Below are positions 40,612-52,305 of a DNA stretch of 64,000 nucleotides, in pieces (position 1 is the first letter of the stretch; the number at the start of each line of letters is the position of its first letter). A program made the position numbers and the translations under genes. The stretch spans positions 2,922,434 through 2,986,433 of the forward strand of contig NZ_CP123991.1 of the NCBI RefSeq assembly GCF_029919255.1, read 5' to 3'. Source of the DNA: a cyanobacterium endosymbiont of Epithemia clementina EcSB (GTDB lineage: Bacteria; Cyanobacteriota; Cyanobacteriia; Cyanobacteriales; Microcystaceae). The notes below the pieces were generated by a model. It saw nothing but the letters and a program-made list of their open reading frames with translations, had not been told where the DNA came from and searched no databases.

Positions 40612-41305
40612 CTAATCAGAATCGAGATTCCAAGATTGCCAGGAATCTAATAAACGTTGTGCAATAACATTGTTTATTAAAGAATTAAGTTTTCTTTTAA
40701 AAACTTGCAACGTAATACGTCGCTTTTTAATAGCTTTGATAAGATTGCCCTCTAATTCTTAGAACACTTCATATTCATTACAAAAATAACATTGGCTCTA
40801 TTGAGAATGACTTGCCCATTGCTCAAAAAATGCGCAAGTCATTACATGTTTGACAATAGTTGTTTTAAAAAACTTTTTTATCTGGAATTGTGAGAAATTA
40901 ATACAAAGCAGTATCCCTATCTTCACCTAAATTCATAGCTCTTAGACGACTAATAATTTAAATAAAGGGGTAGCTAATTCCTGAATACGCTGTATATAGG
41001 CTCGTCCAGATTGAGAGAGTAATCTCATCACCTCATGCTCTGTGAGCATAGTATAAATCTTGCTCTAAAGCTTGTTTACAATTTGATTGGTAAAAGTAAA
41101 TTTTAGAGACCATCTCATAGTCGCGAAGTTTGTCTATTTCTTCTTCTATTGCTGAGTAAACAAAGTAGAAGTTTACTATCAATTTTTGGTATGAGTTTCT
41201 TTCAACAACTCCTTTCAACAAACACTTGACAAAACTAATCCTTTCAGTAAAAGTGTGGAATTAATTTGTCACTTTCTGTAACATGGTTGCTAAATTTATG
41301 CTCAT
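40612..41305 (-). pseudogene. ho1: Broken heme oxygenase
   Basis: Remnant of heme oxygenase, which opens heme to biliverdin for phycobilin synthesis. Reading the minus strand from the ATG at 41305 gives MSINLATMLQKVTN then a stop, followed by LKGVVERNSYQKL, NFYFVYSAIEEEIDKLRDYE and VSKIYF, all matching cyanobacterial Ho1. Further on RAMNLGEDRDTALY and IPDKKVF-NNYCQT appear with stops between, then ELEGNLIKAI near 40750. Several nonsense and frame changes remove any product. The last 40 codons before the stop at 40612 read open but do not resemble the usual Ho1 tail. The loss fits the absence of phycobilisomes. Confidence 0.9.
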
Positions 41306-41526
41306 GTTATTATTATGTTTCTTAAAAGTGAATACTAGATCAGTAAATTAGTCACTCATTGCAAACACTAAAAAACTCCTAACTGTGTAAACTAAACTGT
41401 ATTAAGAATAATCCTTATTAAGATACTTTCTGGAATAGAATTTGTAGTTAAGTATCTAAAAATAATTCAATATTGTAATTTTTCAAAAGTTTTACAAGAA
41501 TATTACTGTTTTTTTATGATTAGGGT

Positions 41527-43103
41527 TTATAACCTACTTAATAATAGTTTTGCAGCGGCACAGCTAAACTTATAACGATTAAAAACTCGTTGAATAAAGA
41601 TTCTTACTAGATAGAAAGTAGGAGTGAAGTCAAGAAACTCTCTTTCAAAAAAAGATGAGGGCGTAACCATTAGACGACTACGGGACAGAAAATTTAAAAT
41701 AATATCAGAATCATTCCACTTGAGAGTTATTTCTTCATAAACAACTTGATCAGGTTTAATCGAGAAAACTGATTCAGCTTTCTCGATTAAAGAGATCTGA
41801 ATTTCTCTATGGTTTCTATTACCATTCACCCCAATAATTAATGCTTTATTTCCTAAAATAAAAGCAAAAATATAAACCGATTCTTTTGAATATAGGGTAT
41901 GATATTCTCCAATGCGTAAAGCTTTATGAGTATGACGTAATCTAATTAATTGACGATGATAATTTAAAACTTATTGATTCCATTGATCTTTTTTGGTGAA
42001 CCCTAGCTTACAGGTTCATGACTTCCAGATCAGCCAATCTAATTCTCATAAAAGATATTACGGGTTCCTGGGAAGATAAATAATAGTAAGGTTGCTAATT
42101 TGAATGTGGTATGATCCCTTCCAGCAATAGTTAATAATTGAGCCGTGTTATGATTATTAAATAAGTTGAATTGGGTCAATCCTATTTTCCAAAGATGACA
42201 TTCTAATAAGTTGTTAGTTTCTTTAGCATATTGAGCTGCATCAATAGTAGAATAGTGTTTATGAAAAGAAGAAACCTCTTTTTAGCTACGCGATCACCAG
42301 CGATAAAAGTGGTTGTCGCCCTAGCAAAAATATAATTCATTCAAATTGCGTTCCATCTAACTAATGACTAGCATCTATAACAATTTTCCCAAAAATATAA
42401 GCCTCAGAGTTGACCTTTCACTCGTGTTCTAAATTTCTATCGAAATCCTTCAACTTTGACACAATCTGGTATATCTGACCGCCAACTGTCAATCCCATAA
42501 TGAAGTCAACATTCTCCACCTGCACTCTGTGTTCTCTAATGGCGGTATTATTGTGGTTAAATTGGGATAAAGCATGATAATTAATCCAGAAGAGGTTATT
42601 TACCAATAAATCGCCATCATAACCTAGACAATGGCCAATCGATGATTTTAAATTAATTTAACCAAAGTAAATTGAGTCCGTTTTTTAAGATTTCATTTTA
42701 AAAAAAGCCCTGACTAGTATGCTGAAAACCCCATCTCAAGATGACTTTAAAGTGGTCTTAGATGTTTTTTAAAATAGTTTTTCAAAAGCTTTATTTCTAC
42801 CTAAAAGAGGAGCAACTGTATAGTAATTATGCGAGTAATAACGATGATTACTCGCAGAATAAAAAACAGGACTAAAACATAAGGCAGTAATACCTAAATC
42901 CTGTAAATAATCAAGAATCAAGTCCATCAAAAACTCCCCAAAGACTTACCCCTTTATATCTTTTTAAAAGTTATAAGGGGGTAAGTCTTCCAGGGTGGGA
43001 TTCAACAACCATTGTTGATTAGAAGGACTGTTTTAGCAAAACTATCAGTATAAACTTCGTAAAAAACAGCATTTTTAACTCAATCTAGAGTACGAATCGA
43101 CAT
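41527..43103 (-). pseudogene. Broken GH13 alpha-amylase (neopullulanase-like)
   Basis: Decayed glycoside hydrolase family 13 enzyme. Fragments in order on the minus strand are VKNAVFYEVYTDSFAKT near 43080, LDYLQDLGITAL-F-PVF near 42900 and NHRYYSHNYYTVAPLLG. They continue with FWINYHALSQFNHNNTAIRE near 42590, TIAGRDHTTFKLATLLLF-FPGT-N-FYEN near 42100, YHRQLIRLRHTHKALRIGEY near 41950, and a C-terminal beta-domain piece ending at 41527. Stops and frame changes separate the pieces. The DGWRLD-type catalytic site has been shifted out of frame and mutated. The branching enzyme glgB is intact, so glycogen is still made, but this maltodextrin-degrading enzyme is not. Confidence 0.9.
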
Positions 43104-43152
43104 AGTTAAAATCAATGGAAAACTAAAATTGTTGTTATTGTCTGTTTCTTAT

Positions 43153-44211
43153 TTAAGGATAAAAACACAATTGAGGTAATCCTAGGGTTTGGTCCCAACC
43201 CATCATTAAGTTTAAGCACTGCACTGCTTGTCCCGCTTGACCCTTGACTAGGTTATCAATCGCAGACATAACGATGACGCGATCAGTATGGGGATCTGTT
43301 TCAACCCCAATATAACAAAGATTAGTTCCCCAGGCCCATTTAGTTTGAGGATAAATGCCGTGAGGGAGAATTTTTACAAAAGGGAAAGAACGGTAAAATG
43401 CACTATAAATGGTCAGAATATCATCTCTAACTAGCCCAGGATCTCGCAGAGATGCATAAACTGTTGCTAGAATACCTCGAACCATGGGGAGTAAATGAGG
43501 AGTAAACTGAACCCTAACTTCATGCCCAGCTAAATCAGAACAAATTTGTTCGATCTCTGGTGTGTGGCGGTGTTTAGCGACTTCGTAAGCCATAAATGAT
43601 CCCTCTGCTTCTGAAAGTAAGAGATGGGTTTTAGCTTGACGGCCTCCCCCTGATGTTCCTGACTTAGCGTCAATAATGGCAGTCTCAGGAAGGATTAAGC
43701 CTTGTTTGAGGAGGGGAGACAAAGCCATCAAACTTGCTGTAGGATAACATCCAGGACATCCCACCAAAGAAGTAGATTTAATTTCTTCTTGGTACAATTC
43801 AGGAAGCCCATAGACAGATTGAATAGCGGTTTCGTGATCAGTGCGATCTTTGTTGTACCAGGCAGTGTAGGTATCCAAATTACGAAAACGATAGTCGGCA
43901 GACAGATCGAGAACTTTACAGCCTTTTACCAGTAATTGAGGAACTAGCTCGCAAGCCAGCCCATTTGGAAGTCCCAAAAATACTACTTTACAACGGGTAG
44001 CTATTACATCTATGTCAATGGGTTCAATAATCAGATCAACGCGATGTGCTAAATGAGGATAGAGATTCCAATAGGGTTTCCCTGCACTTTCACTCCCTCC
44101 AAGATAGACAATATCTATGTTTGGATGTTCCAGTAATATCCGCACCAGTTGTATACCACCGTACCCTGAAGCTCCAATAATCCCGACTGGTATTTTCTCT
44201 AATTCGCCCAT
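43153..44211 (-). CDS. argC: N-acetyl-gamma-glutamyl-phosphate reductase
   Basis: NADPH-dependent reduction of N-acetylglutamyl phosphate to the semialdehyde, the third step of arginine synthesis. An N-terminal dinucleotide fold [10 protein letters not shown] is at residues 10-19. The catalytic cysteine is Cys155 in [11 protein letters not shown], followed by [11 protein letters not shown] near 185 and HRHTPEIEQ near 214. The length of 352 residues is normal. It is intact and monocistronic. Arginine synthesis is thus retained, whereas an arginine-degrading gene at 57 kb is broken. Confidence 0.95.
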   Translation of the reverse strand: MGELEKIPVGIIGASGYGGIQLVRILLEHPNIDIVYLGGSESAGKPYWNLYPHLAHRVDLIIEPIDIDVIATRCKVVFLGLPNGLACELVPQLLVKGCKVLDLSADYRFRNLDTYTAWYNKDRTDHETAIQSVYGLPELYQEEIKSTSLVGCPGCYPTASLMALSPLLKQGLILPETAIIDAKSGTSGGGRQAKTHLLLSEAEGSFMAYEVAKHRHTPEIEQICSDLAGHEVRVQFTPHLLPMVRGILATVYASLRDPGLVRDDILTIYSAFYRSFPFVKILPHGIYPQTKWAWGTNLCYIGVETDPHTDRVIVMSAIDNLVKGQAGQAVQCLNLMMGWDQTLGLPQLCFYP

Positions 44212-45980
44212 AAATACTACTTCCTAGAGTTAAGCCACCGTCTCTATCTCACTTTGGTTATTGTAGTCTCAAATCTTCCTCTTGAATCGAAAAAATTGTT
44301 GAAGCTTCTCGCTTAGTCTTTAGAGAAAATACATCACTTTAATAAAAATTAAATCAATAAATTTATTTTGAGTACCATTCTATAGATAATAGGTAATTTT
44401 CATGAAAATCGACGATACTAATTTATTTTTATTTCCTTGAAATTGTTCTTCAAGTTCTTTATGGATTTTTACGATACATAAGTGTTGTACTGCTTTAACA
44501 CACTCTAGAGTTCTCTGAAAATAAACTTTATAAGTAGTCCTTTTAGATGATAGCTCTTTTAAACTAAATATGATAGATGGGTAGCCAAGCAGGTAAGTTT
44601 AAATCAGTCTAATATAGAAATATTGTTTAAAACAAGCAAATATTACAGATAATAGTTTATCTGCCAAAAAAGTTAGTCTAATTAAATAGTCAATAAGTAT
44701 AAAAGTTAACTTCTCTATAAAATCAGAACAATAAGATAATATTTGTATTTAAATTTTATCCTATAAAAAATAGAAATATTAACTCCTTTTTTAAAAAAAG
44801 TAAGTTAATTAAAAAACTAGAATTTGAAAAGTATAAATTTACTAGATTTTTTTTAAAAAAATAAAAATATCAAAATTTTCAGACAAAACCAAAAATAATG
44901 CAAGAAAATAAAGGAATTAATCCAGTGATAATTCTCGACAATAATTCAGTATATATACGTAGTTTAGTTAAACCAAAGCTAAAACTATAAGTCAATAAAA
45001 AATATCTATATTTCTTATTGACTTATAGTCCAGGATTAAATTTTTCAGAAAAAAAGTATAAAACATACTCATAATAATTTTATGAGCATATTTTATCAAA
45101 AATATTATTTAGCTATTTTTTAAATTTTCTGCTAAAAATAATTAATCTTTAAATAGATTCAAGTATTAAATATATAACTTTAATTACCTATATATAGGAA
45201 TATAATCTAATTTTTTAATTAATAAAATCAAGACTATGCAGATAGAGGAATGTGGAAAGGAATGAGAATAGCTCGTTGAATAGAAAAAGAGAATTGTGTT
45301 GAAAAAGTTTTGGACTAAACAAAAAAATGATTTTACTTAAAAAGCTCATCTACTTTTGTTAGAGTCTGACACTAAAACCTAAAAATAGAGAGCCTCTTGA
45401 ACAAGAAAGATTTATTTAAAATCTACTTTTAAAATTCTAAAAATCAGAAAAAAGATATCCGTAAGCCGAAGTATACATATGGTTGTTTGATAAAACTAGA
45501 GTATGATTAAAGCCAATTTAAAGAGAAGTTCAGAGTCTCATTTAAAAAATATAAACTGTTATGGTAAGCCAAGGCTATGAATGGCAATATGTATATATAT
45601 TTATAAAATTACTAACTAAAAAAATATAAATATTATAATATCTAGCATCAGAAATAAATGCGAAATAGTTAAATTAAATTATTGGATTTCTAGCAAAAAA
45701 ATCTATTTTTTAAAAAAAATAGATTCAATGTAATGAAAGATAGCATCATAAAAAAAACTTGAATAAATCCTTAAAAAATGTTTTCTAGATTATTCTCCAT
45801 AATTAGAGTTGGCAGAAAGATTATAGACGTTAGTAGATGAACCTTCAGTTAATGAGTCTTTTGAAACGATCAATAAAAAAATTTTGCTGAATCGTTATTA
45901 TTTACTCAATAAAATCAAAGAAAAATCGAGAATCTAACCAATTTTAATAAATTAAATTTTCTGTATTTTTTTTTAGGATA
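44212..45980. other. AT-rich desert of 1.8 kb
   Basis: No protein-like translation on either strand beyond chance. Long A/T runs and dense stops. The first 100 bases must hold the argC promoter. Confidence 0.5.
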
Positions 45981-47400
45981 GTATGGCAATTGGGTCTAAT
46001 AGTAGAAGTCCTTATAGACCTTGACGACCATCTCCTAGAAAAACTCATAAACTCAGAGAATAATAGACTGAACCGCCTCAATAGCAAATTATTGAAGGTT
46101 TAAGTGTAGGTTTAATTGTTTCGATCTTTTTCAGCATCGTTGAACAACATTATGGGGTAAGACCCCTTGTAGATATTTTAATAACAGAAGCTCTTTCTTC
46201 TTATGATTAACAGAGAATGTCGGAAAATAACTGCCACATAAACAGAAGAAATCCTAGTCCAAGTTCTCAAAACTAATTTTACTCAATAGAGAGGACAACT
46301 TTCTTCGGTAAAAGTTTGAAAATAAAACCTCACTTATGCCATGATTAGGATAATAATAAAATGTCTATATTAGTCTGCTTATGTTGAAGTAATTCTGGCT
46401 ATTAAGCACTTAGAAAGGATTTCTATAGGGACTAATCTATCGAGTCAAACCCAACTTTTGGAACCCCTGCCAAAAGCAGATGTCCTAGAACAAGTTTATA
46501 TTTTTGTCTTAGCCATTACCTCCAGATAAAGTTAAACTGACTGAGACGTTGAGTAATTAGTTGAAAAAGACTTATCTTTGTATTAGAAACAGTATTGAGA
46601 TAGTAAAAAGATGATTTTATGAGAACAAGGAGAAATACATTTCCAAATTTTCTTAGATTCGTTGTGACCGTAACCTATCCATGACAACCCGACTACTCCA
46701 AATTTCTTACAAAGACGATTTGTTAATCAACTTATATTCATGGAAGTATAAGCATTAAAATAGAAGACATAATACATTTTGGTATGTTCATATAAACATT
46801 AAATCCGGTGGGATGAGAAGAAGGCTTACATTTCCATCAAACCATTATGGAGGAATTTATTTCTAAACAGAATATTCCTCAGGTAGAAATAGAGGTCTGG
46901 GAATATTTGGACATTGTCCCTTAGGGTTTCTAGTAGTGGATATGGATGCTACACCGACCTGTTAATTCTACTATTCAGTAGATAAGTTTTGAACAAAGGG
47001 ATGATTGATATAATTCTGCTTTATTAAAACCAATTTTATTTGCTTGCGGCATCTGCCTTGTTCGAATCTATCTACAAAGTCTTGCAACTGGTGAGTGAAT
47101 GATGGGGGTAAATTCTTGATTATGAAGTGTGTTTTGACTGGAAAGGAGAAGATCTCGCAACGGCTTATTTACTCCAAGGAGAAATGCATAATCCTACTGT
47201 GTGATCACCCATTGCTCACCCTGTGAAGTTTGTAAGTCAACTCCTCCTTACCTGTCCCTGATGACATACCAATATTCAGTTGGCAGTCGTAGACTTGAAT
47301 TTAAAAGACCTAGATAGCTGAGAGAACTTTTAGAAAGTTGCCTAGTATATCAGTCTGTCTCACTACTTGTGATATATACTAACCCACAGCAAACCTAAAA
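45981..47400 (+). pseudogene. Unidentified eroded gene(s)
   Basis: The base composition rises and protein-like phrases appear on the plus strand, broken by stops. Examples are EEILVQVLKTNFTQ near 46240, LLEPLPKADVLEQVYIFVLA near 46460, KADVLEQ followed by VEKDLSLY, IMEEFISKQNIPQVEIEVWE near 46870, LVVDMDATPTC near 46935, and ATAYLLQGEMHNPTV near 47160. They could belong to one protein of about 400 residues or to two. I could not identify the family. It lies just upstream of the YaaW-family gene on the same strand. Confidence 0.45.
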
Positions 47401-47434
47401 ACCAATAAGATAAAGTAAATCTCAAAACCCCTTG

Positions 47435-48280
47435 ATGGAGGGACCAACATTGGATGAACTGCGAACAGTGCTAGAATTAGCGACAGAAGACGATCTACGT
47501 CATTTAACCCAAATTCTTTTTTGTCGTAAATTTAATCCCCTCGATTATTGGCAAACCCCTGACCCCATTGAAGTGGAAAGTCAAGACTGGAGAAGTTGGA
47601 TAGATGCGGTAGAAAAACGGTTTCGTTATCTCGGAGCTGATGGCATCACAGTCCTGCGAAAAAAGAGTAATCAAGTTAGCTACCGTCAAATTCTTACTCG
47701 TGTTTGCCAGTATTTAAAGATTACTTATTCTAACCAGATGACTACCACCGATATCGAAGCAGACATTTTTCTTTATTTGGTCAGTAAAGCTTGGAAAAAA
47801 CTTCCTCTTTGCGAACAAAAGATCCTGACTAAAGAAATAGAGCTATCATTGCTTAACTCTAACCGGGGCGAACTCCGCCATGCTAACTTTCACAACAATC
47901 GCCTTAGTCTTCTGTTAAAAGGTAGCAGCGTGATTGCCATAAACTCTTTCGTAAAACCCTGGCTACTTAAACATATTGCTCAACAATTTGTACTTTATTT
48001 TGCTCGCTACCAAGTTGCCAAACAAGCTGTAGTTGGGGGTGGGGCAGTGGCAACTAATCGAATTGTACTTAACACTGCTAGACTAGGGATGGTTACGACG
48101 GCTGCCCGTTATGGGACGTTTCGTGGAGTTTTTGCCTTTGTTGGTCCAGTGTTATGGGGTTGGTTACTGGCTGATTTAGGATGGCGGGCAATTGCTACTA
48201 ATTACAATCGCATTATTCCAGTCATTTTTACTTTAGCTCAGATTCGCCTTACTCGTACCGAATGTTGGGAAACCACTTAA
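47435..48280 (+). CDS. YaaW-family (UPF0174-like) protein
   Basis: A 281-residue protein starting MEGPTLDELRTVLELATEDDLRHL, the typical YaaW/UPF0174 opening, followed by YRQILTRVCQYLKI near 90. A hydrophobic, glycine-rich C-terminal half, with AVVGGGAVATNR near 206 and FAFVGPVLWGWLLADLGWRA near 236, may insert into membranes. The open frame begins at a TTG directly before the ATG at 47435; the ATG is preferred. No enzymatic activity is established for this family. The next gene follows 66 bases downstream on the same strand. Confidence 0.8.
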   Translation: MEGPTLDELRTVLELATEDDLRHLTQILFCRKFNPLDYWQTPDPIEVESQDWRSWIDAVEKRFRYLGADGITVLRKKSNQVSYRQILTRVCQYLKITYSNQMTTTDIEADIFLYLVSKAWKKLPLCEQKILTKEIELSLLNSNRGELRHANFHNNRLSLLLKGSSVIAINSFVKPWLLKHIAQQFVLYFARYQVAKQAVVGGGAVATNRIVLNTARLGMVTTAARYGTFRGVFAFVGPVLWGWLLADLGWRAIATNYNRIIPVIFTLAQIRLTRTECWETT

Positions 48281-48346
48281 ATAAGTGAAAAATAGTCAAT
48301 ATTTATCGTTTATACTCTAAATATTGTCAACTATTCAATTGATATT

Positions 48347-49636
48347 GTGAAGTCTTTGTTGTCGAGTCCTCAGTCAAGATATATTGATCTTCAATGGGTA
48401 GAGAATTCTCTCAAATTTGGGGTCTTTTTATTCCCCTTTTCTGCCACTATCGGGGGTGTAGGTTTAACGATTGCCTTGTTTAGCCTGTGGCAGCAACGTT
48501 TTTACCAAATTGTTTCTGAGCGGTTTACCTGGCTCTTAGGGTTATTTAGTCTTTGGCTAGTTATTACAACATTTTTTGCCTTTCAACCTATTCTTGCCTT
48601 CCAAGGATTACCGAATTTTTTGCCAGGAATTCTCTTATTAGCCGCTTTCCCCATTTTTTTTGCTAATTTATGTCGACTGTATCAATTTGCTTGGTGGTTG
48701 GTTTTAACGTCTATTCTTCTGACTGGGTTTGGGTTTATGCAACTAGGGTGGGGTTGGGAAAGTCCCCCCATTTTTAGCAGTATTGGGATTAAATTACTAG
48801 CTTATGGTAACCCTGACGGCAGAATGTCTTCTTTTTTGATGTATGCTAATACTTTAGCTATTTATCTTCTAATTTCTTTTTTATTGGCTTTGGGGTTATG
48901 GATTGATATCTATCGTCACTGGCAAGAGAAACACAGACCAGAGATAGTTGGGAAACTAATTATTCTAAGTCTTGCGATGGTAGGAAATAGCCTGGGACTA
49001 ATTTTTACCAATTCTCGCAGTGCCTGGGGATTAGCCTTGTTAGGGGTGATGGCCTTTGCCGTTTATTTACGTCGGTATTGGGTCATTTACCTAGCGGTTA
49101 TCGCTGTTGGAATGGTTGTTTGGGCTGCTTGGGCTCCTTGGGGACAGGGAACTATGCGTGAACTAGTTCCTGCTTATTTTTGGACGAGATTGACGGATGA
49201 ATTATATGATGATCGCTACGTCACTGCTTTACGGACTACCCAATGGAAAGTCGCTACAGAAATGATATTACAACAGCCTTGGTTGGGATGGGGACTGCGG
49301 AATTTTACCCCAGTCTACCAAACTGAAATGAATGTGTGGATGGGACATCCCCATAACTTATTTTTAATGTTGTTTGCTGAAATTGGCATCCCTGGAACCT
49401 TACTTTTTTGTGCCATTGTGGGGAATGTGATATTTCGAGCGGTAAGAAATTTAGTTCAATGGTCTAATAAGCAAGAAAAGCGTGAAGAACATTTACTACT
49501 GTTTACTTATTTAATAAGTTTTTGTAGTTGTATTTTATTCAATCTATTTGATGTCACTCTTTTTGATGTTCGGGTCAATCTATTAGGATGGTTTTTGTTA
49601 TCAGCTATCACTGGTATCACAAAAGTTAGACGTTAG
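48347..49636 (+). CDS. O-antigen ligase/IctB-like polytopic membrane protein
   Basis: A 429-residue membrane protein with about ten to eleven spans. The Wzy_C-like periplasmic loop contains NSRSAWGLALLG near residue 224 and GWGLRNFTPVY near 318, with GHPHNLFLMLFAEIGIPGTL near 335. This is the signature of O-antigen ligases, polymerases and the cyanobacterial IctB-type proteins. The start is GTG at 48347. It probably acts in surface polysaccharide assembly; the historical link of IctB to bicarbonate accumulation is debated. It may be co-transcribed with the YaaW-family gene. Intact. Confidence 0.83.
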   Translation: MKSLLSSPQSRYIDLQWVENSLKFGVFLFPFSATIGGVGLTIALFSLWQQRFYQIVSERFTWLLGLFSLWLVITTFFAFQPILAFQGLPNFLPGILLLAAFPIFFANLCRLYQFAWWLVLTSILLTGFGFMQLGWGWESPPIFSSIGIKLLAYGNPDGRMSSFLMYANTLAIYLLISFLLALGLWIDIYRHWQEKHRPEIVGKLIILSLAMVGNSLGLIFTNSRSAWGLALLGVMAFAVYLRRYWVIYLAVIAVGMVVWAAWAPWGQGTMRELVPAYFWTRLTDELYDDRYVTALRTTQWKVATEMILQQPWLGWGLRNFTPVYQTEMNVWMGHPHNLFLMLFAEIGIPGTLLFCAIVGNVIFRAVRNLVQWSNKQEKREEHLLLFTYLISFCSCILFNLFDVTLFDVRVNLLGWFLLSAITGITKVRR

Positions 49637-51121
49637 CTTTTCAAGCTGTCCTAATTTAGGCTTAAATTACTAAAAAATATAATTATTAATGTGAGTCATA
49701 AAAAATTTAAAACACAATTATTATTCTCAATATACAAGTTAAACCATAACGATCTAAACAAGTTTTACAAACTTGTACTTCATATCCTGTTAATGGTAAT
49801 TGATTATTTTAAGTCCCTGTTGATAGACTTTTCAAAAAGTTATTGAATAATATATTCTCGGTATCTAAATAATTTATCAATTAAATCTGACCTCAACTCT
49901 GAAATAAGTCCACCGTCATTGCCGCCTAAATTCAACTTAAAAGTCAATAATTGATCGCAGTTGTTTATAATCAAATGTAGTTTGAATCAAAAGTAGTATA
50001 CTACAGAACTTAGTCCTGTCCAACTAGACTTTCAAAAACTTAGGATACTCTACTGCGAGCAGGAAATGCTTTTTTGTCATGGGGAGGAATCCTTGATATA
50101 TAAAATTATTTGAATGTCCAATATTATGAACCATGAAAAGTAATTATGATGGCGGTAATTCCACCTCTGCCCAAACGAGAATAGCATCTTTTTCTCAAAT
50201 AGCTGTCAACTGGGGAACAGTGTTGCAGTGCTGTTCGAACCTTTCCATCAGACCTTAATAAATACTGCTTTTAGGATAAAACTACCACTTTCCTGTTGCT
50301 CCTAACTTTCCATCGAATTCACGATTAACATGGCGTATAGGTTAACTTTTCCAAGTTTCTAATTCTCTTAAGAGTGGGTTGTCTCCTTTATAAACGAGAA
50401 TTATCATTATTTATCATAAAATAATGATAATTCTTATTAAGACATTGATAACTGATAAACCAACAAGGAATCATTTCATCAGCACAAGTTTTATAAACAG
50501 CAACCCTCACTAAGGAATGTATTATCTGCCCTGACATAGTTCACTGTATGGCTGAGTTGGTCAAAGATGGGAGGCAAGCTTTTCTTTATTTTGGGGTTTT
50601 ACCTCTCAGTTGTGTCTACTGTCGCTGCACAAACATACTTTAGCCTCTGTTCATATCTGATCTCGTTCACCTTCTCCCTGCTTTCTCTAGGGCAGTTAAA
50701 AGTCATTGATTGGAAGTTGCTAGGGACATTGATGCCTATTGATGTTGGTTTACCTAGGGTTCTCCATTCTACTTTGAAACATTTCTCCATTCGCTTTTTT
50801 CAAGAACCCCTTAAAGTCTATTCAGGAAAATAATTAGGACTGTTGCATATTGGAGAACTAACTGTCCAATTAGTTACATACAGATTGCAGGTTTCATCAC
50901 TTATTAAGTAATAAGACATAAAGTCAATTATTAGCCTCCAATTGCTTAGGATGACTGCCCACCGTTTAGTTGTATTTTTTTTATAGATTTCATCGAAATT
51001 TAATTAAGAATTAACAACACTAACACTTGTCAAGAAAAAATTATTACAATGAGAGTAACGAGGTTATAATTCAAACCTCATTGATAACAATTTATTGAGT
51101 TAAGGTCAATTAGCCATTTTT
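49637..51121. other. Eroded region between the O-antigen ligase gene and a small gene
   Basis: About 1.5 kb without an intact gene. Minus-strand phrases such as LPLTGYEVQVCKTCLDRYGL near 49760 and EKDAILVWAEVELPPS near 50150 look like remains of former proteins but I could not identify them. A plus-strand frame at 50567-50833 is hydrophobic and unlike a real gene. A strong dyad lies at 50397-50434. Confidence 0.45.
50397..50434. promoter_or_regulatory. 14-base dyad containing a Fur-box-like sequence
   Basis: AGAATTATCATTAT (50397-50410) and ATAATGATAATTCT (50421-50434) form a perfect 14-base inverted repeat with a ten-base loop. Sequence TAATGATAATTCTTATT matches the classical Fur consensus at about 14 of 17 positions. 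It may be a former iron-regulated promoter or a terminator; no intact target gene is next to it. Confidence 0.4.
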
Positions 51122-51307
51122 ATGGAAAATAGTACCTCGTCAGGGAAGGTTGTAGAGCCTCCGGCTCGCAGGTGGGCTTATATTATAGGAACCACGATCG
51201 CTTTGTTAACACTTACCTTACCGATGTTTGCCATTGCTTATTATTCTCCACAAAATCGTCGATATATACCAGAAACCTCTATAGAAAATTTTCAGCCATT
51301 ACCATAA
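51122..51307 (+). CDS. 61-residue single-span membrane protein
   Basis: The product has a short soluble N-terminus (MENSTSSGKVVEPPARR), one membrane span over residues about 19-41 (YIIGTTIALLTLTLPMFAIA), and a short polar tail ending FQPLP. Positive residues before the span predict the N-terminus inside. It resembles small conserved cyanobacterial membrane proteins, but I cannot name it. The clean frame within a decaying region favours a real gene. Confidence 0.55.
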   Translation: MENSTSSGKVVEPPARRWAYIIGTTIALLTLTLPMFAIAYYSPQNRRYIPETSIENFQPLP

Positions 51308-51394
51308 TCGATTAGAATCTCGTTAGCTCACTAATGAGACCTAGAGGCTAGCCAAATAGAGCCAACCAAAAACCCTCCCTATCGAAAATCAAGT

Positions 51395-52305
<911 letters not shown>

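Noticed and set aside
50567-50833. 88-codon hydrophobic plus-strand frame
   Set aside because: Composition looks like a mis-framed remnant and no family resemblance was seen; the region is eroded.
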